The notes under the pieces are model-generated. The model did not search any database. It had not been told where the DNA came from and saw only the letters and a list, made by a program, of their open reading frames with translations. Shown one piece after another: positions 11,319-24,441 of a stretch of 64,000 nucleotides of DNA. This DNA is from Gonatopus flavifemur (lineage: Eukaryota; Arthropoda; Insecta; Hymenoptera; Dryinidae): the NCBI GenBank assembly GCA_018340375.1, contig JAFFJZ010000003.1, positions 8,370,001-8,434,000 on the forward strand, written 5' to 3'. The translations under genes and the position numbers were made by a program. Numbering within the stretch: position 1 is the first letter of the stretch; every line of letters begins with the position of its first letter.

Positions 11319-11991
11319 GGAAGTGGTAGAGGATCCCTCGTACCTGACGCACCTCGGCTAACAAATTGATTTAACGGTCCGTTGAACGCTGGATAAAGGT
11401 TGACGTTTGAAGCAGGTTCTCACCAAAAAAATTCAGAATTCTATACTTGTTTTTAATGCTCGAAATGTTGAAAAATCAATCGAATTGAATGATTTGGAAT
11501 CAGTTCAAATGTGATTGTGAGTTCTTTAAAAAACATTAAAATAAATCAATTGGTATCAACTTGTAAATTGGGGACACAATTTTTCAGAAATGAACTGTAA
11601 AAAATTTCGATGGAAAACACTCGAGTCGAAAAATTTTGTGTAATATTTTTTAAAGCCCGATGAACTCCGTAATACGCAACGATCCAGAGTACGCAATGAA
11701 TCAGAGATAAATCAGGTCTAATTTTTGACTCAGGTGTATGTGAAGTAATTTTTCAAATTTATCCAGAATCTCACTATAAAAAGGTGCTCAAAATTCCATA
11801 GAATTAGAAATTGTTAGTTGAATGCACGGGAAATTTGATTGAAATGCAACGGGAATCAATTTCCCATCCAATGATCGGAATTTTTCACATGCTATGATTT
11901 TTGAAACATAGAGCTGTTTCGAATGTAAAAACATTTGATGAATCAATTGTGAAAAAAATGCTTTATTTCAGATAGTAGAAGCCCACACAAT
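11319..11991. other. AT-rich non-coding DNA after the Tc1 relic
   Basis: May still contain decayed 3' parts of the Tc1-like element (a GC-richer stretch runs to about 11400). I cannot align it to transposase motifs. No terminal inverted repeat was identified. Confidence 0.4.
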
Positions 11992-12200
11992 AGTGCTGCC
12001 AGATTCGAGGCGTACACTATTCCTTCCCCCTCCATAGAGCCACTCTCCTTTCCCCCACCATGCAAATCAAGTCGGGCGAGTGAGAGAGGAAGTAAGTTAC
12101 CTTTTCTCTCGCTCGTTTGGCTTGGTGTACATGGTGGGGGAAAGGAGAGTGGCTCGATGGAGGGGGAAAGAACGGTGTATGCCTCGAACCTGGCAGCACT
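11992..12200. mobile_element. Long foldback, 70-bp arms, 64 of 70 paired
   Basis: The arms 11992-12061 and 12131-12200 align without a gap and differ at six of 70 positions, five of them transitions. They begin AGTGCTGCC and run through pyrimidine-rich CCCCCTCC and CTCCTTTCCCCC words. The 69-bp loop holds a second weaker inverted pair (GGCGAG with CTCGCTCG). The GC content is clearly above the flanks. A transcript would fold into one long stem. Either this is a foldback-type mobile element, or a hairpin-RNA source. Chance frames run through it on both strands and are a by-product of the skewed composition. Confidence 0.7.
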
Positions 12201-12255
12201 GCCACACAGCACACCAGGTCAGGAAGGATTCGTAGTGAATTCATTTGGACCTATA

Positions 12256-12415
12256 ATGAAGCTGAAACTAACAGCCAGTTCTTGTAACTTTGGAGTAAAC
12301 AATGTTGAAGCTTTGTTCATACCAGTAATCAATCAAGTATCATCCCATCAAACGTTTTATGTTAAAAATTATGACAACCGGCTGCTAGCTTTACGGCTGC
12401 CAGTTTCAGCTTCAT
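12256..12415. mobile_element. TIR element, ATGAAGCTGAAACT family, copy 2
   Basis: A 160-bp segment. The left end reads ATGAAGCTGAAACTAACAGCC and the right end, reverse-complemented, reads ATGAAGCTGAAACTGGCAGCC, differing at two of 21 bases. The ends match those of 3483-3690 while the middles differ. It lies 55 bp beyond the long foldback at 11992-12200. No coding capacity. Confidence 0.6.
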
Positions 12416-14229
12416 GTAACTATAAGAATTAAAAATGGCTGCATTGAGAACTCTTGCTGAACAGTGATGTTGTGTATCTAAAGACATAAAGAATGTTAAC
12501 AGAATTCAGAATCAGCCGGGTTAGATATACGATGTATGTATACTCTTTAGAGTATGATAGAACATTCTTCTCAATTGGAAATTCTCCTTACTTGAGTGAA
12601 ATCATGGATGAAGATATGCTTCGAAAGGAAGAGTAACTTGATAGAACATACGTTACACGTGATAGCTTATTACAAATAAATAGAACAAAAGTTATCTACT
12701 TGAACTAGGATGTGTCAAACAAATTATGCAAGATAAGAGATAACCTGAGCACGTTGAGATGAAATATTCCTCTGATAGAGGATTTTATCAAACCAGTCAT
12801 ACGCTCAACAACATTATCATGATCATTTATGCACTTTGATTGAAATTCACAACTATTCATTATCCTTCCATCAAATTCCATCATTTTTTAACATATTTCT
12901 AAAATATATATCAGTCCTTGAACACAGATGAAATATCAGGAATGCGTTCGGATTTGTATAATTACGATGTACAGTTTAAGCACGTGACACGAGATTAGAA
13001 TTCCGAATCATGAAAATTTAAATCTTCATTACTTCGATGATATACAAACCCCGGCTTTGGATCATAAATTATTTCCCAAGTTTCTACAACTCAGCACTTT
13101 GGATTCGTAATCTGAGATTGCATCTAACAACTGGTAACTCAATTTTGAGTTGCCGCATTACTGTTCATAGCGGTATGATTGCGATGTTATAAATTGTATA
13201 CATGTGTGCCCGTGCCCTACATTCGAGTTGGAATTATCGTGATCTCGATGATAATAATTAGCGATGTAATCGAAGAAAATACAGCGAGAATAGTTTTGGT
13301 GTCGAATGTTGGGAGATTTTGTTAGAGATTCTTCTGTTTTAATAAATTCTTCTCATTTCAAAGGTAAATGATACCTTAGAGGTTAATACGGCGTTAGTAT
13401 TACAAATTAGGACATTTTGTTATGTCCGCATGGTTTCGATCATCGAGGTACCTTTCTCGTCGTAACTCAATGCAAGGATTTGTTTGTAATTCCACAATAT
13501 GAGAATTGAAGCTCAGTGTTTGGCGTTGATCACGTGCATACAACATTAGAGCATTTAATGCATAACAACCGCTATGAATGGGATGGAATCATCAGTCGTG
13601 AATCATGCTTTCTAAGTTGCCTACAATTATGGATGAGGATAAACAATTCCTGAAACTTGGATTTATGATATTGTTGAATATTGAATATTCATGCATTGAA
13701 GTCGAAATTATGAACATTTGTCTGAAGTTTCTAATATTTCTAGAAATGTGAGGAAAAATTGGTGAATGAGTAGTAGAAATTTCAAAAGAATTACTATCAA
13801 AATTGGCGTGGTTCTCTAATTAGAAAGGGAACGTGAGTCACAGATTATTAAATCAATTCTCAAATAATTGAAGAGAAGTTTAAGTTTATTGAAGATACTT
13901 TGATGTAAGAATACTTGATACAAGAATTTATTTAGATACGTTGAATCAGGTTGAAGCAATGAACAATCGCTTCATTACTTTCCAGTATAGTAATATCAAG
14001 TAATTTATTGATGATTCAGTCAAAACGAATCAATACCAGAGTTTCTAGTGCGACAAAACTAATTCGCCGGATTCAAGTACACGGTTTGAATCGAGCAGAA
14101 TTAACGAGGAATCGTCTCATTCATTACTTTTACAAGTCTAGTATAATTCTAATATCGGGTGTATCCGATGAGTAGTTTCAATATATGGTTGATATGGAAT
14201 GATTTGATTTTTGCGGAAACCTGTAAGGA
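12416..14229. other. AT-rich non-coding DNA
   Basis: No frame, repeat or RNA gene worth naming was seen. Confidence 0.5.
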
Positions 14230-14660
14230 CTATGTGAGACGATGAAGGTGTCATAGACCTCTGCCACTAAAGCAGGAAAAGCAGAAGGAATCTATAAAAG
14301 AATAATCCTTTGTCAATCCTCCTCCCTTTTCTTACAGACTCTACTTCCCTTGAGAGGGTGCACAACCTCCTTTCGCTTTCGCCCCTATCAATAACCCCTC
14401 TCAGATGTCGTGGATTATAACATGCGAAAATCTGGAGCTTTGTGTGAAAATAAACGTGGGTAAACAACACCACGCTTTCAAGTGAACCAGAATTCGTTAA
14501 TTATAGCGGATCTGCTTCAGAGAGAATCATTCTTACCTTACACTAGGTGGTCAGCTCAGAGAAGCACAGTCGAAAATCCCCGCCGTGACAGCCTTCTTAT
14601 ATCCTATTTGGATTCTTCTCACCCGTGAGCAAGAGGAATGGACCGTAGCGCACCACGCGT
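14230..14660. other. GC-richer island with a TATAAAAG word
   Basis: Composition rises compared with the flanks. A TATAAAAG word begins near 14292, followed by pyrimidine-rich DNA. TATAAAAG fits a core TATA box, but no initiator or downstream coding exon supports a promoter. Could be a conserved regulatory block. Confidence 0.2.
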
Positions 14661-15655
14661 CGTGGAATAGAAGTTGCCGTGAAAAAAAAATGTATGTGAC
14701 CGAATGAACTGAAATTAGTTGTGAAAATTAGTTTCGAGTAATAAAAAAAATAGGAGCCCGTAACGCAAATTAATTTCTATCCCATGAACATTATATTATC
14801 TGCATTACATAATATTACACGCTGTATTTCTTCGAGGAAAGGAGATGAAACGAAGAATTTAACGATGTTTGGAATGGACATGATTATCGCATTCAATTCT
14901 TGACATAAAAAGACAATTGTTATATCAAAAAAGGAATTTTAATAACCGAACGATGATCATGAAAGCTAATATTTCTCATGAGAATCTTTATGGATTATTC
15001 ACGTTCGTTCTTTTTTCTTCATCAGACTGGTAGTTTTTGTGATTTTATTTCTCTCGGTACATGAATAATGTATGACCAGTATTGTATTTCACGAAGCATT
15101 TCACAACCGAATCCTACATCCACATATTACGTTTATTTAGATGTGGAATCATGACAAAAAAATGAGCATTATTCGGACCGATGAAAATAATAAAGCCAGA
15201 AAGAAAAATTTCGTCGTTTCTCCTATTTCATTATGTTCGGTATAGTTTCGCGTGTTTTCTGTAAGAGAACTTTGATAGAATCATGTAGAACGTCTTTGGT
15301 GGTAATAATAAGGTAATAAAGTAGGGGACTCATTGGAAAGAGTCGGTGACCTCGAGCCATTAATCATTCTCAATTTGTTTTTAGCTAGTAAACGATGAAG
15401 AATCGAAAAATATATAAAGTAATTTCAATGTGCTTTTCTACAACTCTTTGGATTAATTTTGAAATTTTTGCTGTTTGGTTCTTGGAAAAATTTGGGTGTA
15501 TGAATTTAAGTTGAAAATTAGTTGCCATTCGGCTCAAGGTACCCTTTTTGAACGTGGGAAGTGGGAAATAATGCGAATTTCTTAAAAATACATGGAATAT
15601 TTTATTCAGATCCTCGCATAATGATGATAACTACAAATCTTAGTTGAGAATTCAA
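14661..15655. other. AT-rich non-coding DNA
   Basis: Nothing beyond A/T runs and short chance frames. Confidence 0.5.
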
Positions 15656-15830
15656 CGTCCATTCGCATCGGAGGAACCAACTTTCGTTTTAAGCATTCGT
15701 GCAATTATTCTAAGCATCCTTTCAACAAGTTTTTCGATCAATATCGATGGCTTTGCACCTTTGCTGTGGGATATCCCAAAGATGTTCTACCAATGCGAAG
15801 CAAGCCTTGCGTACATGACGGTTTAGTTCT
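15656..15830 (-). pseudogene. Possible Tc1-like transposase scrap
   Basis: On the minus strand one frame reads V-E-H-L-W-D-I-P-Q-Q-R, close to the I-E-H-L-W-D block that follows the SPDLNP motif in Tc1-family transposases. The preceding residues do not restore SPDLNP, and stops follow soon after. The match is about seven residues, so it could be chance. If real it is an old fragment, unrelated in position to the relic at 11 kb. Confidence 0.25.
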
Positions 15831-17285
15831 TTTCAGAGAAGTTCTGTGGAGTCTACGTTTGATGATTGAGAGAATAGAGGAGAGAATAACAATTTCCAAC
15901 TCTACTTGTGCTTCTTCACGCTGAAACAATTGTTACGAAGCTTGAACGTGTGTTTTGCATCATTGTATCTTTTCTGCTGCCCAATATGCTATTCTTCAAC
16001 AACATCCCGTACAAATATCCATCACATATCTGTTACATACATAACTTTTCTCTCTTATTTTTAAGGAATATTTTTGAATCCTCAACGATAATTATTGAGA
16101 AAACAAGATATTTCATTCTATCAGTGTTTTCTATGTTTTGTTTAAATCTGTTAGCGTGTATACCGTCATGTAATGTTTTAAACGTATTGCTTGGACAATA
16201 AATAACGCATGTCATGCACACATGTCGCTGTTACTTCCAGTACTGTAGACATTTTCTATTTTCTCTCGACATTTTACATTGTTCTAATTGTACTATCATC
16301 CACTGTTTTTCGAACTGCACATTATTTTTAAGATATCAAAAATTGTGAGTTCTAATGGAATTATGATTCATCCCTGATCAAAGTTCTGCTCTTTGTTGTA
16401 ATCATTTAGGTTACACAATAAAGGACACTTGACGTTTCATGTAAGTTTATTAAACTATCTATCAACTAAAGGATATTCCCTTCCAAGGTAACTTCAACTA
16501 GAGTCAACTCCTAATGAGAATAGTTTCTCGTATTACAACTGTATCACAAATACATTCTGCGTAAGATCTGAGAAAATGAATATCAAAAATTCTTTAAGAT
16601 TCTTTGAGAACTATTGTGATGTTGTGACAAATATTAGCTACGTAAAAAATAGAAAAATATTGGGTTTGTGTCATTCGATGCATGAATCTTTTCGGAATTG
16701 ATATTTATCTTCCACTATTTAATTGAACGAACAACGGAGAAACATTTATCATAAATTTCACGGAATAGATGCTATAGCGGGAACACGAGATCTCGACATC
16801 ATTGGGTAAAAAATCTGAAACTTGAGTAATCTAAGAATAAAATTCTCTTTCCACACAATCCAAGCTAGGTGCTTGTGCTCGATCTCGACTTTGTCCTACT
16901 TTATTATCGAATATCGGAATTGGATTCAACGTGAAGTCATTTCTCATTTTTAATAGAGATGGATCGCGATTCGGAAGCATTCTATCGTCTTTAATATACT
17001 ATAATCTTTATATTCATCCAAACTTTTGTCATGAAAAGTTCTCATACGTTGAATCAGAAGTATTAATGTAGATTTAGAACCATTGATACACGGTTAACTT
17101 TAAAAGATGCAGTGACCGTTAACTTCGAACTTACGATTTCTCATGATATAAAATCCAATTGGGCTGTAGACGAATTTCTTTTGACTAGCCCAAGTCGAAC
17201 GCTCTTTCGCCATCCCAGTTGACTATAGCAGGAAATATATTTGATATCTGGATTTTCGTTCTCCTTCAATTAATACTAATTAATT
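15831..17285. other. AT-rich non-coding DNA
   Basis: Overlapping short frames on both strands at 15908-16221 encode hydrophobic, low-complexity peptides with no recognisable product. No repeat stands out. Confidence 0.5.
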
Positions 17286-17740
17286 TCATGCGATATTCAT
17301 CAGGTTCCTGCCGAATACACATGAACGCGTTTTCAACAAACAGTAAGCACCACGCGCAACGTTTGTGAGTGGGATTTTACGAGTATTGTGTTGGTTTCCT
17401 CCGACAAAGTTTCGTTGGTGGAACCATACGTGACGTAAAGCTAAATTTGCCTGCATACGTGCATCACTGATAAAAAATGCACAGCCCATGGATGCGAAAG
17501 AGGCGAGAGTCCCGAAAGCGCATACGGACCAAGCAGGAGAATACAACATATGCATATGTATGCGAATAGAAACCCATGTGCCAGCAATAAATGTTACATG
17601 CGCCGACGGGGAGGATTAATGTTCCCTGGAGAAACTTGAGCTTCGCTGCAACGAGCGCAACAAGAATATCGTCGCGCGGTAGTCGATAATATTCACAGTT
17701 CATTTACGAACCCTCCTCTCCTCCTTCTCATTCTCTTTCG
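17286..17740. other. GC-richer island, candidate conserved non-coding block
   Basis: Several hundred bases with more G+C and many CGCG, CATACG and GCATATGC words, in contrast to the flanks. Two overlapping minus-strand frames (17286-17555 and 17464-17703) stay open but give no recognisable protein. Simultaneously open frames usually reflect composition. In insects such islands inside gene-poor DNA are often enhancers; that is inference only. Confidence 0.25.
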
Positions 17741-19750
17741 CGATCGTAATTTTCGTTTATGACAAGTCACATGTTTGAAATATTTGCTAACGCTTCTTGT
17801 TATTGATTATTTTTATTATTCCTCATATTAATCATGTCCGTTTAATGAAGCAATGGTTTATAACTCATACACATCGCAAATTTTCAGACAAATGAATCGC
17901 CTTGGATGGAAAGTTTGTTTCTCAACTATGCTTTTGTTCGTAGAATGAATAACCACATGAGGAGAGTGCGGGATGTGCATCTACAATTTATTATTTGTCA
18001 TCAAAGTATTCCGTTGATTTCATTATTTTGAATCTCTAATCACTTTACATGAGCTGTGTTGAATGTGTACACGCTTTTATGGAGAATTTGGATTGATCTC
18101 ATCGAGTGTTTGATTAAATTTTCAAATTCATTTTCTTGATTGATGTGGTGTAGACAATAATTCAATGGGGAGCGGGAGTTGAAATGATTCAAATAGTTCT
18201 CGAAAAATCTATAGTATTAGATATAAATTATATATGAATTTGAAAATTTCTCCCACTTGGGGAGGCACGATAGGTTGATAATAATTAGAAATAATTGGTT
18301 ATTTGGCTGAACAAATGATAATTAGTTTGAGTAATGTACGAATATTGTTTCATGCAACAATCGATGTGTATAGAACGGTACTTGTATTGTTATACGTCAA
18401 CTATTCATCTTGTTTCATAACAGAAGTTATTGAACTGCTTATGTACTCGGGGTTCTAATATTTTATACCTTGTGTTTCCCTCTCATTAAATGTAGCACAA
18501 ATTCTCAACGCATTTATCTACTCAATTTGGAAAATCAGTGTTGATTATTGTGTAATATTTCCACCAGGAACTCATTATTGTAGAATGTTAAATATTCCCA
18601 AAACTTTAGATTTCTCTTGATTTAATTCTCAAGAACATCGACTTCAAATTGATGATATTTCAGAGCAATGAGTATTTTACGAAAACAGTAAATTCACTCT
18701 TGCTTCGAATGAAATGACTACATCATTTCTGTAGTAAATTTTCACTCGCCTTTTCTTTTCATAACCGAGTTTGATATCCACCCTGACAACAATTGAATTC
18801 GAATACCTCATTAAACTTCGTTGTATTCACGGTTTGCGTACTGAATACTCGGCTTGATCATTGTGGAAGTTGAAATTATGAATATCATTCAGCACTGATT
18901 ATATCAAGGTAATCAGAATGTTTGTCATGAAAAGATTTCTAGCTGCTCAAATATTCACTGAAAAGATCAGTTTGCTTAAATTGAACTTTTATGGATCGTT
19001 TGAAATTTCTCTGTCTGCTCTAGTGATCTTGTTTGAGCCGTCAAATATTGAATGTACAAATGTGGAATTTATTCAAGCTGAAGCACTAGTTCTCCCTAGG
19101 CGACGAATTATCTAATAATTCACAAGTCTGAGAAATATTTTTCTGTTATTGTCAGTACGCGATACGGGGTGTTTGGAAATACAATGGGACACAAATTTTT
19201 AATGAATTCCCCTCGTAGAAGTAATTCTTGTTCCTGCTCTGGCGTGGGAAAGAAGCGAATGAGATATTCATTGAGGATATTGTATCGAATGAGTCCATTT
19301 TCGCACCAAAACAGTGTCTAGAATGACGTCAACTATCTAAAATTAGAAATTACAATGTTTCTGTGATGTCATAGTGATATTCCGAGATATTCTGGATATG
19401 TTGGTGCTGCGTGGGTCGTAACCTTGCGAAACTCTGATAATAATTCATCCTGACGTGAAATATATAAAACTTTCTTATAATTTCCAAAGAATCTCACTTG
19501 GAGAATTGGAGAAACTGTCTCTCATGAAAACAAACCATACCCAATAATACATTCTCCTTTTCACCGAGAAAGCATAATGTGCTTCGTTTTCTTTCAGTTT
19601 TACAATAACAAAAACTCCGGTTCCATATGAAGTGTGAATCCATTTGCATGTTAATTAGGAATTATCTGAAGATGTATAATATTTTGTGAAGATTTCTGAA
19701 TTTTCAATAGCAGTAATTATTCAAAACAATGGGAGGTTCCAGTTACTATC
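17741..19750. other. AT-rich non-coding DNA
   Basis: GTGCTGCGTGGG near 19409 resembles the end of the hairpin element at 9331-9437, but no partner end was found. Otherwise featureless. Confidence 0.45.
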
Positions 19751-20008
19751 AAATCCCTAGTGGACATTTTGGACGGGAAAATATCAGGGCCTGATGAGGC
19801 ATGTCTGATTTCCTATAAGGTCCTTATCAGGTTTCGTTATGGGGTTCCCTATTTTCCTGTTATACCCTTGCGTTACAATCCTATTTGGATCCTATTAGGG
19901 AAATAAGGGGGTAAGGCCCTTGTAAAGGCCTCGTAAGATTTTCTTTCTATCCTGATCAAGACCTTATTGAAAATACGGAATGCCTGATCAAATTTCTACT
20001 GGGGATTT
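19751..20008. mobile_element. 258-bp TIR element with AAGGCC-rich body
   Basis: The left end reads AAATCCCTAGTGGACATTTTG. The right end, reverse-complemented, reads AAATCCCCAGTAGAAATTTG. The body repeats CCTGATCA, AAGGCC, CCTTATCAGG and CCTATTAGGG words in both orientations, so it is a nest of short inverted repeats. Part of it (19960-19989) recurs inverted at 63930-63960. Its ends match the CCCTAGTAGAAAT ends at 28649-28777 and 57566-57580. No coding capacity. Confidence 0.6.
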
Positions 20009-23000
20009 GCAACGATGTTTTCTTGATCACATCAATTCACTTTTCCTTCTAATTCCCACAGTAGCCGATTAATCCACAATAATTGCAACATTCTTCAATT
20101 ATATGTTGATCCATTATCATTAATCTTATACGGTACTTTGATCACTCTCGAAACGTTGAAAAACCTCTAACGACCTCGCTTGTAATAGCTGGATCGAGCA
20201 GTTCTCAAATGCCGTGAAGGAATTCAAATCGAATGATTGGAGTAATTCAGATTATACTTGAATTCACTTCCGTTAAGCGGGATATGAAATTCAAACATAT
20301 AGAATGTAGCGATGAAACGTGAATAGACATTCTGTTAGAATTAGCTTCATTGAAACACGATCGAAGTTCGAAGAAGAGTTGCACCGACAGGTATTGAGAA
20401 AAGCTTCGGAATTTCCCAATCAATATGAAGTTGAATACTCTTGAACGTTAGAAGATATCCACCAACATAGATATATACACAATACCAATTCCGCTGAAAG
20501 AGCCGTTGAATGAGAAATTGATAAATTCTGCTCCAGTATTTTCAGTGTGTTTTTTTATTACGTGAAATTGTATACAATCATCCTTCACCTCGACAAATAT
20601 ATGTAATTGATGCACTCTATCAATAATCATCCTTTGAATTTTCATGTGAATTTGCAAAGCTTTGTATCAACAAACTTCCACAGTCGAATGCAATTTTTGT
20701 AACACGAAGCGAGAACTTATTTTGCAATTCAAATGAATTATCTTTTCGAATAGAATGCAATGAATATTCATGGAGGAGGTACAAATATTTATTTCGAAGA
20801 AATCAACTGTCCATTTAGCTATCCCTTTCCTGACACTTGAATACAACAATTTGTTTCCACAAAGTAATTATTCCATTGTTACCAAGAGATCAAACAATCA
20901 TTTTCACGTTCATCAATCTCGATTTCGATCATGAAAGAAACTATAGTTGAAAGCTCTATCGAGTGTTCTAATCTCATCGTCGTATCGTAATCTTATAGAC
21001 TTTCACGATTATGAGAATAATTTCATCAAAGAACTTGCACCAGAGTTCACGGTTCACATAATCTATGTCGCGGAGGTAGGAGTATGGTAGCCATCGCCCG
21101 AAGGACATGGCGAATCACTTCCAAGATTAAAAGTCGTTATTTTTAATTAAACTTCATTTTCGTCTCTCGGCGATGCGAAATTCTTCTTTCCATCGGATAA
21201 TCTTGTAACGAATGCTAATCGTGATCAAAGTTTGACGCAACTGCAGCGAAATACATTTTAGTTTTCCTACAATAGAAAATATCAAATTCTTCATGGTGAA
21301 ATGTTTTCCCATTGAATTTCCATTCCCTCCAAGCTTTCCTCCTTTCAGTTCTTTTCAAAAAGTTGGGACAACAGTTATTGACGTGAAACGAGTCCAAGAT
21401 GTCATGAATACAGTAGTAGTCTTCTTGAATTTCGAGATGCGCCCAAGAACTCCGTGCTGCTGAGAATAAAGAAGAGAATAGAGAGATGGGGAGAGATTTC
21501 TACGAGAGCTTTCTCGATCAAGTATGTTCCGGTTTGTTTGTCGCGTGAGAGAAAATGTCCACCAAAATTCGTGTAAACCACGACGTTCGAATCGCTCGAA
21601 TTATTCCCGAACTCGTCGAATAATTAAGGAAGTTTATTCCGGAAACAATCAGTCTGCCCTGGCTTCCAACTTTTACATTTCTCGTTCATTCGCTCTTCCT
21701 CGGGAAATAGAGAGGAATCCCTGGAGAGGAGGATTGATGACGATCGAAGTCAAATGAACGATGAGGAGGATGTGCGTTGAGTTGGTGATCTTAGGATCAT
21801 CTTTTTTGAACAGATCGGAGTGATTGGTTTGATATCACATACATGTTCTCTGGGTTTCCAATTCTGTGTTGTGATTAGTTTCTTTCGTGTAGATCCATAT
21901 CGAGCGTTTTGATATTTATCTCGGAGAACTGAACCTCGACAATCCCGAATCCAGGCATATAAATGTTCCACAAGATATCGATTCGTTATATATTGTTGAT
22001 TTCCGAAGCGTGCTCACAAATCGTTTTATCAAATGAACAATATCGCTAGTTGAATTGATAAATGTACTCGCCAAAGCGATATTGGGTGTTCCATGTACGC
22101 TAGTGTCCTGCATATGATTCGCCATTCATAGATCGCATCTCATTCAATCGTTCGTTCGCGTAACTTGATAATGGGACGCCAAGTGTGGAAAAATTCATTC
22201 TTTTTCGTCATTCATGAATATACTATATGAATATTTTTGAAAATTCTGAAAATCCCTCATAACTCACATCATGCATGTTAATTCTCTGTTATTCGATGTC
22301 ATTAACGAAGGAAACCACAATCTTCTTTCCTCTCTTGTCTCTCGTCTTTGTTTTTGTACTTCCATATTTGTTCATTCCATCCATGATTTATTCCATCCTC
22401 TTGTTTGTCGATTTCCTTACAGTCGAAAGCACCTATCCACATCCACGCCCAGATTTTTCTATAAATAAATCACACTTCGGCAGGTCATAATTTATCCTTT
22501 GTCTGCATTTATAAATCTACCAATCTTTTTTAGAATTCATCATTGAATCTGTCTGTGATTCTCATCAATTCTTCTGTTCCTAGGAAATATCACTCACGGA
22601 TTCTTTTTACAAAAACAAATCTAACAAACAGTATCTAAATATGAACATTCGAATCAATTTTAAACAAGCTGGAGAGTGGATTTTCATTTTGTTTTGAACT
22701 GGTTTGAAAAGGCATTTTCAATAATTGCGTGAAATATCGAAGCATCGCTTCGAATACTTTCATTACATCATTCGCAGACGAGTCATATTTTACCATGAAA
22801 TTTATTTACCTTCCATGAGAGGATACTTTAGAAGAATCGTTCATGATATAATGGTGCAATTGTTTCATGTGATGAATCATCGGTCGTTGAATAATATGGT
22901 GTTCCTTCTTTCCTTTCTTGCGCATCTGCTTAATGTAACACTCGGAAGAAATACTGCATAGGTATTATTACTATTACAAATGGGAAGTAGAGATTTATCA

Positions 23001-24218
23001 AATTCAGTATTTGTTCACCACTGATACAGGGTGAAAATTGTATGAAGTAAATTATGATTGGATTGCGTTCAATGAATTGTGGTTAATGTTCTCGTTTGCT
23101 GATTTAATTTCTTATATAAATTCTCTGTTCTCTGTTCTCTGAGAATAATTATTCTCTTCGGAATTGATGTGTTTCTCATTCATGCGAGTATTATCCACGG
23201 AAATTTAGATTCTAATTCACGATGTTCCGAGGGGAAATCGATTTAGAATACTTTATATTGGCAAGAGATTTCTAATATTCCTTCACTGTTGGTAATTTTT
23301 GCATGAAGATTCAATTACATGCGATGAAAGCCATTTTCATTCACGGGGTTGGAAAAGTTCTTGAAATTTCAATTACATTTGAATGAAAATTCGATGATTA
23401 AACTGTGCTATAATGAATAACATAATATAGCAAAAATTGAAAATTTAATCACCAAGAATTGGAATTTTAAGAAGAAGTGTTAAACAGTGGAATAATAGAT
23501 AAACCATCGTTTACTCAAAGTATGAATGATATTTCATGTATTATTTCAAGCTGTACTGAGCGCGGAAGAGTGCGTCATCTCACCCCACTTCACCCTACCT
23601 TCGAAATCTGGTTAAACCTATCAAGTTCTTCGCAATAATGAGAGGATGTATATAAGAAGTTAGTATCCACTGCTGATTCAATATCTCTGGTGTGAAGAGG
23701 ATTTACTTTATTTCACTCGTAGAAGAAAAATTTACTAAGAGCTTTCTTCAGAGATTTCTCTCACGTCTTAGGAAACCAATAGAAGCTTATCTGCTTGAAA
23801 AGTGATAATGATGTTCCGATGATAGAGGAGGAATCAAATTCCACAAGGAATAATGTCATTTCTCCATTCCTCACGAAAAGACCGAAAGGGAGAAACGGTA
23901 ACTCAGGTTGTTTAGCTTTTTTGCCCTCTGTTACCAACTCCTTCCATGATTTCCTCCTTCTTCTTCTTCCCATTCATTCGATATCGATTCTGCGAAAAGG
24001 AAACAATAGAGTGAAGAAAATAATTCGCCTCTATAACGGATTGGGCAACTCTTTTTCGGGTGGACAAATCGAAAATTCATTATATAATTTTTGTTGACAT
24101 GGCGAGTTTTGTGGATTAAACTATTAATTTTGTGAAAATGAAATTTTAGATCCAAGATTCCTGAATTATCATCTTGACACTCGAAATTGAACCAGATAAA
24201 ATAAATTCTAAACGAGTG
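20009..24218. other. AT-rich non-coding DNA
   Basis: About 4.2 kb with only short frames. Slightly GC-richer spots near 21060-21120, 21500-21760 and 23560-23620 carry no recognisable peptide. No transposon ends seen. Confidence 0.5.
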
Positions 24219-24441
24219 CTAGACTGGCACAAGGTTCACCAACCCAATCAGCAAAATCCGAATTATGCCAATGTTGACAACAGGTGCAGTACAGTGCCAG
24301 TATTGGGTCTAACACGTCCGAGATGAGTACTGGATACATAGGAATCCCAGACAAATGCCAGTACCCTGCTAGTCTTGGCCAGTACTTGTGCAGTACTGCG
24401 CCTGTTGTAAATTTCTGGTTGGGAAGTTGGGCCAGGGCTTA
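24219..24441. mobile_element. Composite TIR element with GCCAGTACTG words
   Basis: Outer arms pair loosely: GACTGGCACAAGG near 24222 with CCTTGG-like and GGGCCAGGGC words ending at 24441. Inner arms pair better: ACAACAGGTGCAGTACAG at about 24277 with CTGCGCCTGTTGTAAA near 24400. GCCAGTA and CAGTACTG words repeat through the body. Positions 24253-24298 are identical over 46 bp to 63822-63867. Diverged relatives occur at 48715-48806 and 57255-57470. It is a dispersed non-autonomous repeat; its class is unknown. Confidence 0.6.

Noticed and set aside
12017..12432. Overlapping frames in and next to the long foldback
   Set aside because: They are mirror images caused by the inverted arms and GC-skewed composition.
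14292..14299. TATAAAAG as a promoter
   Set aside because: No initiator at the right distance and no exon downstream; TATA-like words are frequent in AT-rich DNA.
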